From positions 2,130,001-2,194,000 of the forward strand of contig NZ_CP108568.1 in assembly GCF_036010485.1 (NCBI RefSeq): a stretch of DNA of 64,000 bases, written 5' to 3'. Below, in pieces: positions 1 to 11,366 of this stretch. Below the pieces are notes generated by a model. It ran no database searches. It saw only the letters and a list, made by a program, of their open reading frames with translations, and was not told where the DNA came from. Each line of letters starts with the position of its first letter. Within the stretch, counting starts at the first letter, position 1. The DNA comes from Streptomyces sp. NBC_01198 (GTDB lineage Bacteria > Actinomycetota > Actinomycetes > Streptomycetales > Streptomycetaceae). Both the position numbers and the translations under genes were made by a program.

Positions 1-1324
<1,324 letters not shown>

Positions 1325-1397
1325 AGTTTCTCCCTATCACGCACGCCGGAAAGGCCTTCCTGGGCCGTGGCGCGCGGAACTGTGTGACTTTCGGTGG

Positions 1398-1420
1398 AGC
1401 ACCGTCATTCGGGCGGTGCT
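1398..1420 (-). terminator. Weak hairpin between dapA and rnj
   Basis: AGCACCG (1398-1404) pairs with CGGTGCT (1414-1420) around a 9-nt loop, about 40 nt after the dapA stop. There is no U-tract. It could trim or partly terminate dapA transcripts before rnj. Function is inferred only from position. Confidence 0.3.
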
Positions 1421-1460
1421 GTTGCATCGGATGGTGCTTATTCAGTTGTGAAGTCTGTAG

Positions 1461-2360
1461 TCAGAGGTGTACCCCGCCTGCGGCGAGATCCTTCCTGAGG
1501 CGTTCCGTGGCGTCCGGGTCCAGTTCGGTGAGCGGGAGCCGGAGCGGGCCTGCGGGCAGTCCGCGCAGCGCGAGGGCGGCCTTGGTGGTGATGACGCCCT
1601 GGGCGCGGAACATGCCGGTGTAGACCGGCAGCAGTCGCTGGTGGATCTCGGCGGCCTTGGCAACGTCGCCGCTGGTGTACGCGTCGAGCAGTGCGCGCAG
1701 CTCGGGGGTGACGAGGTGGCCGACGACGGAGACGAAGCCGGTGGCGCCGATGGCCAGCAGCGGCAGGTTGAGCATGTCGTCACCGGAGTACCAGGCAAGG
1801 CCGCTGCGGCCCAGTGCCCAGCTCGCCGCGGCGAGGTCGCCCTTGGCGTCCTTGTTGGCGACGATCCTGGGGTGCTCCGCCAGCCTGACGAGGGTCTCGG
1901 TGTCGATGGGGACGCCGCTGCGGCCGGGGATGTCGTAGAGCATGACCGGCAGCCCGGTGGCGTCGGCGATGGTGGTGAAGTGCCGGTACAGGCCCTCCTG
2001 CGGCGGCTTGCTGTAGTACGGCGTGACCGTGAGCAGGCCGTGGGCGCCGCTGCGCTCGGCCTGGCGGGCCAGCTCGGAGCTGTGCCGGGTGTCGTTGGTG
2101 CCGACGCCGGCGATGACGAAGGCGCGGTCGCCGACCGCCTCGACCACGGCGCGTACGAGCTGGTCTTTCTCCGTGTCGCTCGTGGTAGGCGACTCCCCGG
2201 TGGTGCCGTTGACGACGAGTCCGTCGTTGCCCGCGTCCACCAGGTGGGCGGCGAGCTGCTGGGCGCCGGCGAGGTCGAGTGCACCGTCCGTGGTGAACGG
2301 CGTGACCATTGCGGTCAGGACCCGCCCGAAGGGGGCCTTGGGGGTGGAGGTCGGAGCCAT
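1461..2360 (-). CDS. dapA: 4-hydroxy-tetrahydrodipicolinate synthase
   Basis: DapA condenses pyruvate with aspartate semialdehyde, the first committed step of lysine/meso-diaminopimelate synthesis, in the cytoplasm. At 299 aa it has normal family length. The TIM-barrel landmarks are visible: NGTTGES near the N-terminus, the YYSKPPQEGLYRHF segment, and the Schiff-base lysine K170 in VANKDAKGD, with YDIPGRSG before it. An in-frame ATG 90 bp upstream is less likely, because the product from 2360 (MAPTSTPKAPFG) fits family N-termini. There is no Shine-Dalgarno before 2360. A TAGCGT hexamer sits 7 nt upstream, so the message may be leaderless. rnj follows 136 bp downstream. Confidence 0.95.
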   Translation of the reverse strand: MAPTSTPKAPFGRVLTAMVTPFTTDGALDLAGAQQLAAHLVDAGNDGLVVNGTTGESPTTSDTEKDQLVRAVVEAVGDRAFVIAGVGTNDTRHSSELARQAERSGAHGLLTVTPYYSKPPQEGLYRHFTTIADATGLPVMLYDIPGRSGVPIDTETLVRLAEHPRIVANKDAKGDLAAASWALGRSGLAWYSGDDMLNLPLLAIGATGFVSVVGHLVTPELRALLDAYTSGDVAKAAEIHQRLLPVYTGMFRAQGVITTKAALALRGLPAGPLRLPLTELDPDATERLRKDLAAGGVHL

Positions 2361-2367
2361 GGGTCCC

Positions 2368-2373
2368 ACGCTA
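2368..2373 (-). promoter_or_regulatory. Candidate leaderless -10 element of dapA
   Basis: TAGCGT on the minus strand fits the TANNNT -10 pattern and ends 7 nt before the dapA ATG. Together with the absence of a ribosome-binding site, this suggests transcription starts at or next to the start codon. No good -35 is seen. Confidence 0.35.
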
Positions 2374-2415
2374 CTCGGTGTGTACGGGGGCACGCAGCCG
2401 TGGGACCTGCGCAAA

Positions 2416-2461
2416 GGACTCCGGCGATGTCTGCTCGGGGGTTCAGGCACCGCCGGAGTCC
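2416..2461 (-). terminator. Long-stem hairpin between thyX and dapA
   Basis: GGACTCCGGCG (2416-2426) and CGCCGGAGTCC (2451-2461) form a perfect 11-bp stem around a 24-nt loop. On the minus strand the stem is followed by TTTG, and on the plus strand by GTTTCT. It lies about 90 nt after the thyX stop and 55 nt before the dapA start. It is most simply the thyX terminator. It would lie in the dapA leader only if dapA also has an upstream promoter. Confidence 0.55.
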
Positions 2462-2499
2462 GTTTCTGCAGCCTAGATGAACCTCACGAAAGCCTGCAA

Positions 2500-2514
2500 T
2501 CCGAACACTTCGGA
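2500..2514 (-). terminator. Short hairpin just after thyX
   Basis: TCCGAA-CAC-TTCGGA is a perfect 6-bp inverted repeat with a 3-nt loop, 36 nt beyond the thyX stop. It probably acts with the larger hairpin at 2416-2461. Confidence 0.35.
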
Positions 2515-2549
2515 CATTTGGCCGTGCCGGGGGGTGCCGGGCCGCCCCG

Positions 2550-3308
2550 CTACGGGGCGACACGCCCGTTGGCGTTGAACGCCGCACGGGTGAGCGGCAT
2601 CAGTTCCGCCCAGGCCGCCTCCATGCGCTCGCCCACCATCTCGATCTCGCGCTGAGGGAAGGACGGCACCGAGGCCAGCTCGTGCTGGGTGCGCAGGCCG
2701 AGGAAGTGCATCAGCGACCGGGCGTTGCAGGTCGCGTACATCGACGAGAACAGTCCGACCGGAAGAGTGGCCCTGGCCACCTCGCGGGCCACTCCGTCGG
2801 CGAGCATCGCCTGATACGCCGCGTAGGACTGCGCGTAGGACTCCTCCATCGCCGCGACGGTCTGCTTGTGCTGTTCGGGTGTCCCGTGCACGAACTCGTA
2901 CTTCCCGGGACGGCCCTGCTGCACCAGCTTGCGGTCCGGTCCCGGCACGTAGAAGACCGGCTGCAACTCGCGGTAACGGCCCGACTCCTCGTTGTAGGAC
3001 CAGCCGACGCGGTGGCGCATGAACTCGCGGAAGACGAAGATCGGGGCGCTGATGAAGAAGGTCATCGAGTTGTGCTCGAAGGGGCTGCCGTGGCGGTCCC
3101 GCATCAGGTAGTTGATCAGGCCCTTGGACCGCTCCGGGTCCTTGGTGAGCTCTTCGAGTGACTGCTCGCCCGCGGTGGAGACCCGGGCCGCCCACAGGAC
3201 GTCGGAGTCCGACGCGCTGTGCTTGACGAGGTCGACGGTGACGTCGTCCCGGAACTCGACGGCGGCCGAGGCGGGGGCGGGGGTCCCGGTGGGGAGATCG
3301 GTCGGCAC
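2550..3308 (-). CDS. thyX: Flavin-dependent thymidylate synthase
   Basis: ThyX makes dTMP from dUMP using FAD, NADPH and methylenetetrahydrofolate. The signature reads RHRVGWSYNEESGRY, beginning at residue 103 when counted from the upstream ATG. It has eight residues between RHR and the conserved Ser, where the textbook pattern RHR-X7-S has seven. Other conserved stretches are HGSPFEHNSMTFFI and NARSLMHFLGLR, the latter with the catalytic Arg region. Two starts are possible: ATG at 3323 without a Shine-Dalgarno, or GTG at 3308 preceded by GGAAGGA with good spacing. I chose the GTG. The gene is divergent from the membrane-protein gene at 3490. Confidence 0.93.
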   Translation of the reverse strand: MPTDLPTGTPAPASAAVEFRDDVTVDLVKHSASDSDVLWAARVSTAGEQSLEELTKDPERSKGLINYLMRDRHGSPFEHNSMTFFISAPIFVFREFMRHRVGWSYNEESGRYRELQPVFYVPGPDRKLVQQGRPGKYEFVHGTPEQHKQTVAAMEESYAQSYAAYQAMLADGVAREVARATLPVGLFSSMYATCNARSLMHFLGLRTQHELASVPSFPQREIEMVGERMEAAWAELMPLTRAAFNANGRVAP

Positions 3309-3344
3309 CGGAGGTCCTTCCATGTGGACGGCATTGCGGCGACC

Positions 3345-3350
3345 AGGCTA
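3345..3350 (-). promoter_or_regulatory. Candidate thyX -10 element
   Basis: TAGCCT on the minus strand fits TANNNT. It would place the transcript start near 3338 and give a leader of about 30 nt to the GTG start at 3308, which carries the better ribosome-binding site. No clear -35 is seen. Confidence 0.35.
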
Positions 3351-3489
3351 GCCGCTGGGTCGGACAGCGGGCCGCAGCCGATCGGCCGACCCGAAGTAGC
3401 CGTGGGGCCGCCGGGGCGGCTAGCCTCACCGGGTCGGAGTGCAGCCCGCTCCGCCCTGCCCCCGCCGGAACCGGAAGAGGATTCTCCGC

Positions 3490-4035
3490 GTGTCCCTGCC
3501 CTACATGTCCGCGAGTGCCGCCCCCGACGACCTGGCGGAAGGCCGCCCGCTCCTCCATCTGGAGCAGGACCGCTGGATGCGGCCGTACCGCCCGGGGCCG
3601 TGGCGGGTCGCCACGGCCGCGCTGGCACTGATGCTGGCGTCCTATCTGATGTTCGCCGCGCTGATCATGGCCGCCGCGGGCAACACGCGGGGCGCGGCAG
3701 TGTGCCTGCTGGTGGCGGCGCTGGTCATCGTGGCCGCGCTGCGGCTGCTGCGGGTCGGTGTGTGGGTCAGTGGCAAGGGCCTGCGGCAGACGTCCTACTT
3801 CACCACGGTGACCGTGCCGTGGCGCAAGGTCGCCTCGGTGCGGACCGCGCAGCAGCCGGTGCGGGTGCTGGGGTTGCCGCGCAGCGTCCAGGGGCAGGCG
3901 CTGATCATCACCCGAAAGGGCGGCGAGCCGCTGCGCCCGCAGCTCACCGACCACAACGCGGACTTCCTCGGCCGGGTCGAGGCGTTCGACATGGCCGCCG
4001 ACGCCATCGAGGGCTGGGCCGCCGAGCTGTGCTGA
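3490..4035 (+). CDS. PH-domain-like membrane protein
   Basis: A 181-aa protein from GTG 3490, which has GGAAGAGG 9 nt upstream; an ATG at 3505 has no such site. Two hydrophobic helices (roughly residues 40-60 and 65-80, VATAALALMLASYLMF and AVCLLVAALVIVAALRLL) are followed by a basic beta-rich region ending WAAELC. This layout of two transmembrane helices plus a bacterial PH-like domain is common in actinobacterial membrane proteins of unknown function. It is divergent from thyX and convergent with the gene ending at 4052. No catalytic motif is visible, and the function is unknown. Confidence 0.8.
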   Translation: MSLPYMSASAAPDDLAEGRPLLHLEQDRWMRPYRPGPWRVATAALALMLASYLMFAALIMAAAGNTRGAAVCLLVAALVIVAALRLLRVGVWVSGKGLRQTSYFTTVTVPWRKVASVRTAQQPVRVLGLPRSVQGQALIITRKGGEPLRPQLTDHNADFLGRVEAFDMAADAIEGWAAELC

Positions 4036-4051
4036 CCCGCCGTCGTCGCCC

Positions 4052-4501
4052 CTACCGCGTCGGCTTGCCGTCGTGCAGGGCGATGGCGCGCTGCATGGCC
4101 TTGCGCGCCCTCGGGGTGTCGCGGGCGTCGAAGTAGGCGACGGCCAGCCGGAACCAGTTGCGCCAGTCGTCCGGCGCCGCCTCGGTCTCGGCCTGCCGCT
4201 TGGCGAAGACCGCGTCGGCGGAGTCCCGGTCGATCCGGCCGCTGGGCATGCGGGCCAGCTCGTCGACCGGCAGCCCGCCCTCGGCCTCCAGCTCGCGGCC
4301 GAGCCGCCCCGCGTGCCGGGCGAACTGCGTGGTGTGCCACAGGAACCAGCCGCCGATCAGCGGCAGCACCAGTACGGCGACGCCGAAGGCGACGGTGACC
4401 GGGCGGCCGTCGGCGATCAGCAGCAGGCCGCGGTCGCCGACCAGGACGAAGTAGAACAGCAGCGCGGCGGCGGAGACGGCGTAGCTGATTTTGGAGCGCA
4501 T
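4052..4501 (-). CDS. Membrane protein with C-terminal TPR-like helices
   Basis: This 149-aa protein has two N-terminal hydrophobic segments (about residues 6-28 and 35-55). An acidic/charged linker follows, then a helical C-terminus (DDWRNWFRLAVAYFDARDTPRARKAMQRAIAL) with the spacing of a tetratricopeptide repeat. It starts 4 nt after the dapB stop, so the two are almost certainly co-transcribed and translationally coupled. It is probably an inner-membrane protein with its TPR-like part in the cytoplasm. Partners are unknown. Confidence 0.8.
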   Translation of the reverse strand: MRSKISYAVSAAALLFYFVLVGDRGLLLIADGRPVTVAFGVAVLVLPLIGGWFLWHTTQFARHAGRLGRELEAEGGLPVDELARMPSGRIDRDSADAVFAKRQAETEAAPDDWRNWFRLAVAYFDARDTPRARKAMQRAIALHDGKPTR

Positions 4502-4505
4502 GCGG

Positions 4506-6713
<2,208 letters not shown>

Positions 6714-6717
<4 letters not shown>

Positions 6718-8936
6718 TGGGCCGACTCGTCCTTCACGTCGTCGGCGTCGCCGTCCTCGCCCTCGATGACGGGGACGAGCGACAGCTTGCCGCGCTGGTC
6801 GATCTCGGCGATCTCGACCTGCACCTTGGCGCCGACGCCGAGGACGTCCTCGACGTTCTCGACGCGCTTACCGCCGGCGAGCTTGCGGATCTGCGAGATG
6901 TGCAGCAGACCGTCCTTGCCGGGCATCAGCGACACGAACGCGCCGAAGGTGGTGGTCTTCACGACCGTGCCCAGGTAACGCTCGCCGACCTCGGGCATGG
7001 TCGGGTTGGCGATCTGGTTGATCACCGCACGCGCCGCCTCGGCCTGCGAGCCCTCGGTGGCGCCGATCAGCACCGTGCCGTCGTCCTCGATGGAGATGTC
7101 GGCGCCGGTGTCCTCCTGGATCTGGTTGATCATCTTGCCCTTGGGGCCGATGACCTCGCCGATCTTGTCCACCGGGATCTTGATGCTGATGATCCGCGGC
7201 GCGTTCGGCGACATCTCGTCCGGGGAGTCGATGGCCTCCATCATCACGTCGAGGATGTGCAGCCGGGCGTCGCGGGCCTGCTTGAGGGCCGCGGCCAGCA
7301 CGGACGCGGGAATGCCGTCCAGCTTGGTGTCCAGCTGCAGCGCGGTCACGAACTTCTTCGTGCCGGCGACCTTGAAGTCCATGTCGCCGAACGCGTCCTC
7401 GGCGCCGAGGATGTCGGTGAGCGCGACATAGTGCGTCTCGCCCTCGATCTCCTGCGAGATCAGGCCCATGGCGATACCGGCGACGGGGGCCTTGAGCGGC
7501 ACACCGGCGTTCAGCAGCGACATGGTGGAGGCGCAGACCGAACCCATCGACGTGGAGCCGTTGGAGCCGAGCGCCTCGGAGACCTGGCGGATCGCGTAGG
7601 GGAACTCCTCGCGGGTCGGCAGGACCGGGATCAGGGCGCGCTCGGCGAGGGCGCCGTGGCCGATCTCGCGGCGCTTGGGCGAGCCCACCCGGCCGGTCTC
7701 GCCGACCGAGTACGGCGGGAAGTTGTAGTTGTGCATGTAGCGCTTGCGGGTCTCCGGCGCCAGGGTGTCCAACTGCTGCTCCATGCGGAGCATGTTCAGC
7801 GTGGTGACACCGAGGATCTGGGTCTCGCCGCGCTCGAAGAGCGCCGAGCCGTGCACCCGCGGGATCGCCTCGACCTCGGCGGCCAGCGTGCGGATGTCGG
7901 TGACACCGCGGCCGTCGATGCGGACCTTGTCACGGATGACGCGCTGGCGGACCAGCTTCTTGGTCAGCGAGCGGTAGGCCGCGGAGATCTCCTTCTCACG
8001 GCCCTCGAACTGCGGCAGCAGCTTCTCGGCGGCCAGCGCCTTGACCCGGTCGAGCTCGGCCTCGCGGGCCTGCTTGCCGGCGATGGTCAGCGCCTTGGAC
8101 AGCTCGCCGGTGACGGCGGACTCCAGGGCCTCGAAGACGTCCTCCTGGTAGTCCAGGAAGATCGGGAACTCGCCGGTGGGCTTGGCGGCCTTGACCGCGA
8201 GCTCGGACTGCGCCTTGCAGAGCACCTTGATGAACGGCTTGGCGGCCTCGAGGCCGGCGGCGACGACCTCCTCGGTCGGCGCCTCGGCGCCGCCCTCGAC
8301 CAGCTGGATGGTCTTCGCGGTGGCCTCGGCCTCGACCATCATGATCGCGACGTCGCCGTCCTCCAGGGCGCGGCCCGCGACGACCATGTCGAAGACGGCC
8401 TCTTCGAGCTCGGTGTGCGTCGGGAAGGCGACCCACTGGCCGCGGATCAGCGCGACGCGGACGCCGCCGATCGGGCCGGAGAAGGGCAGGCCGGCCAGCT
8501 GCGTGGAGCAGGAGGCGGCGTTGATGGCGACCACGTCGTAGAGGTGGTCGGGGTTGAGCGCCATGATCGTGCAGACGACCTGGATCTCGTTGCGCAGGCC
8601 CTTGACGAAGGACGGGCGCAGCGGGCGGTCGATCAGCCGGCAGGTGAGGATGGCGTCCTCGGAGGGGCGGCCCTCGCGGCGGAAGAAGGAGCCGGGGATC
8701 CGGCCGGCCGCGTACATGCGCTCCTCGACGTCCACCGTGAGGGGGAAGAAGTCGAAGTGCTCCTTGGGCTGCTTGGAGGCGCTGGTGGCCGACAGCACCA
8801 TGGTGTCGTCGTCCAGGTAGGCCACGGCGGAGCCGGCGGCCTGGCGGGCCAGCCGGCCCGTCTCGAAGCGGATCGTGCGGGTGCCGAAGGTGCCGTTGTC
8901 GATCACGGCTTCGGCGTAGTGGGTCTCGTTCTCCAC
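6714..8936 (-). CDS. pnp: Polyribonucleotide nucleotidyltransferase (PNPase)
   Basis: PNPase degrades RNA phosphorolytically from the 3' end. In streptomycetes it is also credited with 3' tailing of RNA. The 740-aa product has two RNase PH domains, with [17 protein letters not shown] in the first and [10 protein letters not shown] in the second. A KH domain follows ([18 protein letters not shown]), then an S1 domain ([19 protein letters not shown]). The start is a GTG at 8936 giving [20 protein letters not shown], preceded by GAGGAG; longer in-frame frames lack family similarity. rpsO lies 331 bp upstream and the M16 peptidase gene overlaps downstream, forming the usual rpsO-pnp-M16 unit. Confidence 0.97.
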
Positions 8937-9085
8937 TATGTGGATTCTCCTCGTCCTTGCCCGCGGGGCGTGTCCCCGGGGGCCATCGGTGGAGGGGCGT
9001 CCTGCCGGGGGCCGGTCTTCGATCGAAGCCACCGGGGGTGGAACCACCCGGGGGCCACTACCGAGGACCGGCGTCTGCGGCGGAA

Positions 9086-9102
9086 AGGAGGACGCTCCTC
9101 CT
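9086..9102 (-). repeat. Perfect 7-bp hairpin upstream of pnp
   Basis: AGGAGGA and TCCTCCT are separated by CGC. On the transcribed strand the stem contains a GAGGAG-like sequence and is followed by TTTCC. It is a candidate RNase III or autoregulatory stem of the pnp leader, or a second terminator after rpsO. Confidence 0.45.
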
Positions 9103-9224
9103 CATACGTTGTCAACAGCACCATTGCACCAGACGACGCAGGTTTCGCGCACGTCATGTGCGCGCTTGGTCGCCGAGTGCGGACAACTTCGGTGCCGCTG
9201 GCAGAATTCGGTGCATATGGCAAA

Positions 9225-9256
9225 GGGAGCGGCCCCGTCCTGCGGGCACCGCTCCC
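9225..9256 (-). terminator. rpsO terminator hairpin
   Basis: GGGAGCGG (9225-9232) pairs with CCGCTCCC (9249-9256). An inner CCCG/CGGG stem sits in the loop. It begins 12 nt after the rpsO stop, and on the transcribed strand it is followed by TTTG. It may be a partial terminator, because pnp lies downstream. Confidence 0.6.
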
Positions 9257-9267
9257 CTCCACGCGTG

Positions 9268-9555
9268 TTAGCGAACGCCCGCAGCGCCGGCACGGATGCC
9301 GAGGCGCTCGCGGAGCTCACGGAAGCGCGTGATGTCCTTCTTGGCCAGGTACTGCAGCAGACGGCGGCGCTGGCCGACCAGGATCAGCAGACCACGACGC
9401 GAGTGGTGGTCGTGCTTGTGGGTCTTGAGGTGCTCGGTCAGGTCCGAGATCCGGCGCGACAGGAGCGCGACCTGGACCTCGGGGGAGCCGGTGTCGCCCT
9501 CCTTGGTGCCGAACTCGGCGATGATCTGCTTCTTCGTCTCGACGTCGAGCGACAT
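9268..9555 (-). CDS. rpsO: 30S ribosomal protein S15
   Basis: S15 binds 16S rRNA early in assembly of the 30S platform. At 95 aa it has typical length, starting [15 protein letters not shown] at the ATG 9555 with GAGGAG 5 nt upstream. Family landmarks are [36 protein letters not shown] and [12 protein letters not shown]. It is the first gene of the rpsO-pnp-M16 unit. The 209 bp upstream to the eccD stop must hold its promoter. Confidence 0.98.
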   Translation of the reverse strand: MSLDVETKKQIIAEFGTKEGDTGSPEVQVALLSRRISDLTEHLKTHKHDHHSRRGLLILVGQRRRLLQYLAKKDITRFRELRERLGIRAGAAGVR

Positions 9556-9659
9556 ACGGACTCCTCGTGGGGTCGTGGGCCGACGAGCGTCCCCGGTCTG
9601 CATCGCGGGGAAATCTCAGGTGACTCGTGCGGCGTACGGTCACCGGGCGTGAACACACA

Positions 9660-9672
9660 GGTGACCGTCACC
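9660..9672. repeat. 13-bp palindrome upstream of rpsO
   Basis: GGTGAC-C-GTCACC is a perfect inverted repeat about 105 bp upstream of the rpsO start, in the rpsO promoter region. It could be an operator or a short hairpin. No family assignment is possible from the sequence. Confidence 0.3.
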
Positions 9673-9764
9673 CAGGGTACCAGCCGGTTGTCGGGCCCCT
9701 TACCGGCGGGTCATCGCCGCCGCCTGCCCGGCCGGCGCACCCAGGACGGGCGCTCTCCCGCAGG

Positions 9765-11231
9765 TCAGTCGCTGCTCAGCCCGCGGACCGAGCCGTAGAC
9801 CTTGAGCACGCCCAGGCACAGTGGGACCAGCGACAGCAGGACGGCGCCCTCCGCCAGGTCCAGGCTGCGGCCCCAGAACGGGGACACGCCCTTGCGGGGC
9901 ACGATCAGGCCGATGGCGACCAGCAGGACGGCGCCGGCCGCGATGGCCGCGGACAGCCACAGCGTGTGCAGGTCGATCGGGCCGTGGTCGCCCCTGGCCA
10001 GATCCAGCAGCAGCGAGGTGTCGGGGTTGAGCGCCAGACCGAGGATCAGCAGCGCCACCGCCAGGATGCCGGCCACCACCAGGCTGGCGACCTGGCTGGT
10101 GTAGCGGAAGAGCCGGGCGCGCAGCAGTGCCGCGACCCCGGCGGTCAGGGCGAGCACCTGGGCGGGCGCGGAGTCGGAGAAGCTCATCACGGCGGCGGCG
10201 CCGACCACGGTGGCAGAGCAGCCGCCGACCAGGCCGAGCAGCAGTTCGTGGCCGCGGCGGGCCTGCGCGGCGACCGCCTCGTAGTCGATGGCCTGCTCGG
10301 GCTCGCGCCGGTCGCCGTAGCGCTCCATGACCTCGGCGGACGGCTCGGGCGAGCCGAAGCCGATCGGCAGCCGGGCGAAGCGGGCCGACCAGCCGGGCAG
10401 GAAGCCGACCAGGGCGACGGCCGCGACGGCGGCGACCGAGGCGACCGCGCGCGGCGGGGCGTCGGTGGCGATGGCGCCGTAGGTGGCCAGGGTGCCCGCG
10501 CCGGCCAGGAAGGCGGACGCCACGAAGGGCGCGTCGCCGGTGGGCAGTACGGCGACCAGGATCGCCGAGGCCAGCAGGACCGTCGCGCAGCCGACCAAGA
10601 ACTGCAGCCGTCCGGGGCCGTGCCCGTGGTCGGGGGCGACGATGCCGGAGCCGGCGATCAGCAGGTGCGGCAGCGCCGCCAGTCCGAGCGCGACGGCGGC
10701 GGCGCGGTCGCGGTAGATCCGGGCGCGTACTGCCGCGTAGGCGACCAGCAGCGTGCCCAGGACGCCGGCCACCACGCCCGGCATGGAGTGCATGTCGTGC
10801 CTGACCGGCTCGGCCCACCACAGGACGAAGCCCATCATCACCAGCAGCACCGCGCCGCCGGTCAGGCCGACGATCCGCATCAGGTCGTCGTCCCAGCGGC
10901 GCCGGTCGCGTACGACCGCGGTGGCGATGGCGTCGGCCACGTCGTCGTGGACGGCCGGCGGCAGCGACTCGGCGAAGGCCCGGAGCGCGATCAGTTCGCC
11001 GTCGAGGACGCGCTGCGCCGAAAGCGACAGGGCCGGGTCAAGGACGCTGCCGTCCCGGCGGACGAGATGGAAGCCGGTCGGCTCCTCCTCGGTCTGCACC
11101 TGGCCCGACAGACGCAGGATGTCGGGGCGAAGGTCGGCGACCGGCAGGTCGTCGGGCAGTGCCACATCGATCCTGCTGTCCGGTGCTACGACCGTGACGC
11201 GGCAGAATCCGGTCGCTGAGATCGTGCTCAC
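9765..11231 (-). CDS. eccD: Type VII secretion integral membrane protein EccD
   Basis: EccD forms the bulk of the membrane vestibule of ESX-type machines. The 488-aa product has an N-terminal ubiquitin-like domain (about residues 8-85, CRVTVVAPDSRIDVALPDDLPVADLRP as two short blocks). A charged cytosolic linker follows (RDRRRWDDDLMRIVG), then about 11 closely packed transmembrane helices from residue 120 to the end. The start at GTG 11231 has GAGGGG 8 nt upstream. It is divergently transcribed from eccC over a 135-bp AT-richer spacer. It is the only minus-strand gene of this half of the locus. Confidence 0.93.
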   Translation of the reverse strand: MSTISATGFCRVTVVAPDSRIDVALPDDLPVADLRPDILRLSGQVQTEEEPTGFHLVRRDGSVLDPALSLSAQRVLDGELIALRAFAESLPPAVHDDVADAIATAVVRDRRRWDDDLMRIVGLTGGAVLLVMMGFVLWWAEPVRHDMHSMPGVVAGVLGTLLVAYAAVRARIYRDRAAAVALGLAALPHLLIAGSGIVAPDHGHGPGRLQFLVGCATVLLASAILVAVLPTGDAPFVASAFLAGAGTLATYGAIATDAPPRAVASVAAVAAVALVGFLPGWSARFARLPIGFGSPEPSAEVMERYGDRREPEQAIDYEAVAAQARRGHELLLGLVGGCSATVVGAAAVMSFSDSAPAQVLALTAGVAALLRARLFRYTSQVASLVVAGILAVALLILGLALNPDTSLLLDLARGDHGPIDLHTLWLSAAIAAGAVLLVAIGLIVPRKGVSPFWGRSLDLAEGAVLLSLVPLCLGVLKVYGSVRGLSSD

Positions 11232-11366
11232 CGCGCTGTGCCCCCTCGGGTGCGGAATTCCGCGATCAGCCAACTCCCGTCTGGCCGGTGGGCGGTGGCT
11301 GTAAGTAGTATCTGCGACAAAATATCAGTCACAACGGGTAGATGATCCCGGGGGGCGAGCACATCA
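11232..11366. promoter_or_regulatory. Divergent eccD/eccC control region
   Basis: This 135-bp spacer has an AT-rich core (about 11300-11330, containing GTAGTAT and CAAAATATCAG) that stands out in the high-GC surroundings. It must hold promoters for eccD (minus) and the eccC-effector unit (plus). A TTGTGA to TACTAC pair with 18-nt spacing is readable on the minus strand, but the match is weak. Confidence 0.4.

Larger units (their letters stand above)
8937..9267 (-). promoter_or_regulatory. rpsO-pnp intergenic leader rich in hairpins
   Basis: This 331-bp gene-free stretch holds several inverted repeats: the rpsO hairpin at 9225-9256, AGGAGGA-CGC-TCCTCCT at 9086-9102, and GGGTGG-AA-CCACCC at 9036-9049. 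It also has a palindromic CTTCGATCGAAG at about 9017-9028 and a TTGACA hexamer on the minus strand at 9110-9115. From established knowledge, the rpsO-pnp spacer of streptomycetes carries a pnp promoter and a stem-loop cut by RNase III. Which of the stems seen here plays that role cannot be told by eye. Confidence 0.55.
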
